A stretch of DNA of 64,000 nt, taken from contig JAPPGP010000206.1 of assembly GCA_028821395.1 (NCBI GenBank), forward strand, positions 1-64,000. The letters run 5' to 3'. Source of the DNA: Defluviicoccus sp. GTDB taxonomy: Bacteria; Pseudomonadota; Alphaproteobacteria; MPNO01. This document shows positions 61,462 to 64,000 of this stretch, piece after piece. The position numbers were made by a program, and so were the translations under genes. The notes beneath the pieces were generated by a model. The model searched no databases, was not told the origin of the DNA, and saw only the letters and a list, made by a program, of their open reading frames with translations. Position 1 is the stretch's first letter, and the number at the start of each line of letters is the position of its first letter.

Positions 61462-63293
61462 TCCGCCGCCTCTGCGGGAAGACGCTGGGCGGAGAGCGCC
61501 TTGCGCCTGGCCGCGGTCGCCTCGGCGTCGAAGCCCGCGAGGTCCTCGTCGACCGCCACGCCGTAGACGCTCGCCGCAATTTCCCGCGATACCACGCCGG
61601 CGCGGCAGTCTTCCAGCACCGATCCGGGCTCGCGGTCGAGGGGATCGCCGAACCCGCCGCCGCCGTTCCAGCGCAGATAGAGCACGTCTTCTCCCATCAG
61701 CGGGAACACGCCCCAGGAGATGCGTTCCTGCTCGCCGGGCAGATCGTCGACCGACTGGCCGAACGCGGCATCGGCGTTGCGTTCGTCGGCATCCGCCTCG
61801 TTGTTCTTGACCCAGACATACGAGTTGGGCGCCCCGGGATAGCCGCCGGCGAGGCCGTCGCTCATCGGGAAGTCGGCGCCCTTGCCGGAGACCACGTAGT
61901 GGAGCCCGCCATCCGGCGCGTCATGCGGCGTGAGGCCGATCTCCATCCCGGCGCCGCCGCGATAGCGCCCGGGACCGCCCGAATCCCGCATCCGGCGGCG
62001 GAACAGGTAGCGCAGCGGAAAGATCGTCTCCAGCGTCTCGACATTTGCCATGCGCGAGATCGGGTTGGGGATCTCGCCGCCGACATCGATCCCGTCGGCG
62101 AAGTTGCGCGCCCCGCCGGACCCGGCGAAGGTCTCGGTCAGGATGCCGATCGCCTCGCCTCCATACTGGTTGCGGCCGAACATGAAGACGGCGAAGTGGT
62201 TGGCGTGCCACACCGCGGTCGCCTCGCTGGCGTATTTCTCGCTCGCATCGAGCATCTTGCCGATCGCCGCGCAGGCCGCGTTGTTGACCGACTGGATGGC
62301 GCCCACGGTGGCGACGGAGACCGGTGCGGGCCTGGTGCAGTTAACGATCGAGCCTTCGGGCGCGATCATCTCGATGGGCCGGACGACGCCTTCATTCCAG
62401 GTGATGTCGAAGCAGAGCAGCGGAAAGAGCGGCGCGAACAGCCCGCCGAGCGAGGCCCATTTCGTGCAGTTGATGGCATAGGGCGCCTGCGGGCTCGACC
62501 CGGAGAAATCGAAGACCAGGCTGTCGTCCCGCTTGGTCATGGTCAGGTTGACCTTGAACACCTCGCCCTGGACGTCGATGTATTGGCGCGATTTCCAGGA
62601 CCCGTCGGGCAGCTCGCGCAAGCGCTCGCGCAGCAGCGTCTCGGATTGCCCGATCAGCGTGCGGCAGGCCTCGTCGACGGTCGCGTGACCGTATTTGTCG
62701 ATCAGCGCCAGCATGCGCTCGCGCGCGACGTTGTTGCAGGCGATCATCGAGGACATGTCGAGCGCCACCATCTCGGGCGAGCGCACCATGTTCAGCAACG
62801 TGTCCATCACGTCCTGGTTCACCCTGCCGCCGCTCACCAGCCGGATGCCGGGCGACGAGAAACCCTCGGTGAATATGTCGGGCGCGTCGGGGCAGAAGCC
62901 GCCGGGATTGGTCGCGCCGATGTCGTAGACGTGGACGAAACACGCGCTCCAGGCGACGAGCTCGCCGCGATGGTGGATGGGCGCGACGAGATAGATGTCG
63001 GAGGTGTGGAGCGCCGCCGTGTAGGGGTCGTTGAGCAGGAAGACGTCGCCCTCGTTGATGTCCTCCCCGAAGCGCCGGATCGTCGCCTTGCAGGCCTCGG
63101 CGGCGCTGGTCAGGTGGTGCAGGAAGCCGACGCCCCCCATCAGCAGCGAGCCGTCGGCGCGGTAGAGCGACACCATGAGATCGTGCCCCTCATTGGTGAT
63201 CGCCGACCCGGAGACGTGCTTCAGCGTGATCACCGCCTCGTCGACGATGCGGAACAGGCGGTGGCGGATGATGGAGAAGGTGATCGGGTCCAT
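61458..63293 (-). CDS. Hydantoinase B / acetone carboxylase alpha-type subunit
   Basis: 611 aa from ATG 63293; the open frame upstream is a shadow of the next gene. MDPITFSIIRHRLFRIVDEA start, DINEGDVFLLNDPYTAALHTSDIYLVAPIHHRG with metal-binding pattern, NPGGF and a Gly-rich RDSGGPGRYRGGAGMEIGL segment are typical of HyuB. Together with HyuA it opens or carboxylates a ring or ketone with ATP. 11 bp from hyuA. Confidence 0.92.
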   Translation of the reverse strand: MDPITFSIIRHRLFRIVDEAVITLKHVSGSAITNEGHDLMVSLYRADGSLLMGGVGFLHHLTSAAEACKATIRRFGEDINEGDVFLLNDPYTAALHTSDIYLVAPIHHRGELVAWSACFVHVYDIGATNPGGFCPDAPDIFTEGFSSPGIRLVSGGRVNQDVMDTLLNMVRSPEMVALDMSSMIACNNVARERMLALIDKYGHATVDEACRTLIGQSETLLRERLRELPDGSWKSRQYIDVQGEVFKVNLTMTKRDDSLVFDFSGSSPQAPYAINCTKWASLGGLFAPLFPLLCFDITWNEGVVRPIEMIAPEGSIVNCTRPAPVSVATVGAIQSVNNAACAAIGKMLDASEKYASEATAVWHANHFAVFMFGRNQYGGEAIGILTETFAGSGGARNFADGIDVGGEIPNPISRMANVETLETIFPLRYLFRRRMRDSGGPGRYRGGAGMEIGLTPHDAPDGGLHYVVSGKGADFPMSDGLAGGYPGAPNSYVWVKNNEADADERNADAAFGQSVDDLPGEQERISWGVFPLMGEDVLYLRWNGGGGFGDPLDREPGSVLEDCRAGVVSREIAASVYGVAVDEDLAGFDAEATAARRKALSAQRLPAEAAE

Positions 63294-63304
63294 CGCGGGG
63301 CTCC

Positions 63305-64000
63305 TCAGTCGAACGCGATGACGATATTTCGGTAAGCGTCCATCCGCGCGGTCTGCGCGGCCTGGACGACGATGGTGGTGATCGGCGTGTGGATCACCGC
63401 CGGGCCGGCCACGAGATTGCCCGGGGCGAGCGCCTGGAAGTCGTAGATGTCGGCCGGCGCGAGCCCGCCCTCGGCTTCGACGAACACGTCGCGCCTGCCG
63501 CGATGGGCGGCGCCGGCATCCTCGCCGGCGAGGGGCTCGACCGGAATCTCGGGGCGCGTCATGCGGCCGCGCGCGGAGAGCCGGAACATGGTCATCTCGA
63601 TGCCGGCGCCGCGATAGGCCGAACCCTTGCCGTATTTGCGCTCGTAAAGCGCCTCGAAGTCGCTCACCAGCGTCTCCAGCCCGGCCTCGTCGAGGGGGGT
63701 TGCGGCGCGCACCGGCGTGGTCACCTCGTGCACCTGGCGGCGATAGCGGAGATCGGCCGACCATTGCAGCGCGATATCGCCGTCGGCGAAGCCTTCGCCG
63801 GCGAGCTGGTCGCGGGCACGCTCGGCCATCGGCGCGAAGATCGCGTTGATCTCATCGGCCGGCGTCGGCACCGGCCGCGTCGTGGTGTGCGCGAACTCGT
63901 GCACCACGTCGGCGGAGACCAGGCCGAAGGCGCAGTTCACCGCGGCGGTGTAGGGAACCACGATGCGCTTGACGCTGAGCTCCTGGCCGAACACCCCGGC
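63305..64000 (-). CDS. Hydantoinase A / acetone carboxylase beta-type subunit, partial
   Basis: C-terminal 231 residues; the 5' part runs past the right edge. Conserved segments VPYTAAVNCAFGLVSADVVHEFAHTTTRP, ALQWSADLRYRRQVHEVTTPV, ALYERKYGKGSAYRG and GPAVIHTPITTIVVQ identify HyuA. Contains an ATPase-like (actin/Hsp70-fold) N-half in full-length relatives, not visible here. Confidence 0.88.
   Translation of the reverse strand, partial: AGVFGQELSVKRIVVPYTAAVNCAFGLVSADVVHEFAHTTTRPVPTPADEINAIFAPMAERARDQLAGEGFADGDIALQWSADLRYRRQVHEVTTPVRAATPLDEAGLETLVSDFEALYERKYGKGSAYRGAGIEMTMFRLSARGRMTRPEIPVEPLAGEDAGAAHRGRRDVFVEAEGGLAPADIYDFQALAPGNLVAGPAVIHTPITTIVVQAAQTARMDAYRNIVIAFD

Overview
The window is very GC-rich and densely coded. 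It carries a coherent set of housekeeping genes that points to an alphaproteobacterium, probably of a Rhodospirillales-like lineage. The evidence is the rplU-rpmA-obgE-proB-proA-nadD block, the TCA block mdh-sucC-sucD-odhA-odhB-lpd, cobS-cobT with a J-domain gene and bolA, class I lysyl-tRNA synthetase, zapE and a DUF484-xerC pair. The organism call is an inference from gene content. No rRNA, tRNA or CRISPR array was seen.

Layout. (1) 1-8746, catabolic: the end of an HTH regulator, a cyclic-amidohydrolase/M20 hydrolase pair, a TPR protein, and a reverse-strand TauD-like dioxygenase plus TRAP transporter (P-Q-M) unit. (2) 8823-13503, reverse strand: rplU, rpmA, obgE, proB, proA and nadD, tightly packed, with a good promoter before rplU. 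(3) 13627-16607, mobile DNA: a 2,706-bp IS1595-type element (24-bp terminal inverted repeats, 8-bp target duplication TAACCGTA) carries a transposase, a 220-aa unknown protein, a PIN-domain nuclease and small ORFs. It sits inside an older MITE-like sequence bounded by 33-bp imperfect inverted repeats. (4) 16606-20578, reverse strand: a proteasome-like Anbu peptidase with transglutaminase, alpha-E and circularly permuted ATP-grasp partners, a predicted peptide-tagging or peptide-processing set, downstream of priA. (5) 22898-47186, core genes: transaldolase-like enzyme, DUF484, xerC, the TCA block, zapE, a DinG-like helicase, lysS, a class IV aminotransferase, sufE, a HAD phosphatase, an MFS exporter, rpmB, cobT, cobS, a J-domain protein and bolA. 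(6) 47312-64000, transport and catabolism: an MFS transporter, a TRAP operon ending in a metallo-beta-lactamase-fold hydrolase, a TAXI-type TRAP pair, a two-subunit Rieske ring-hydroxylating oxygenase, a small unknown protein, another TRAP unit and a hydantoinase/acetone-carboxylase-like three-gene set that runs off the right edge.

How it fits together. The outer thirds look like scavenging loci, with three DctPQM-type TRAP systems and one TAXI TRAP system next to hydrolases and oxygenases for organic acids or N-heterocycles; the actual substrates cannot be read from sequence. The middle is core metabolism and information processing. The most unusual parts are the nested mobile element with a possible toxin-antitoxin-like passenger module, the Anbu cluster next to it, an amidohydrolase whose HxH metal motif reads QxH, and two similar palindromes (ATTG-N2-CCGC-N1/2-CAAT) before the Rieske oxygenase and a TRAP binding-protein gene.
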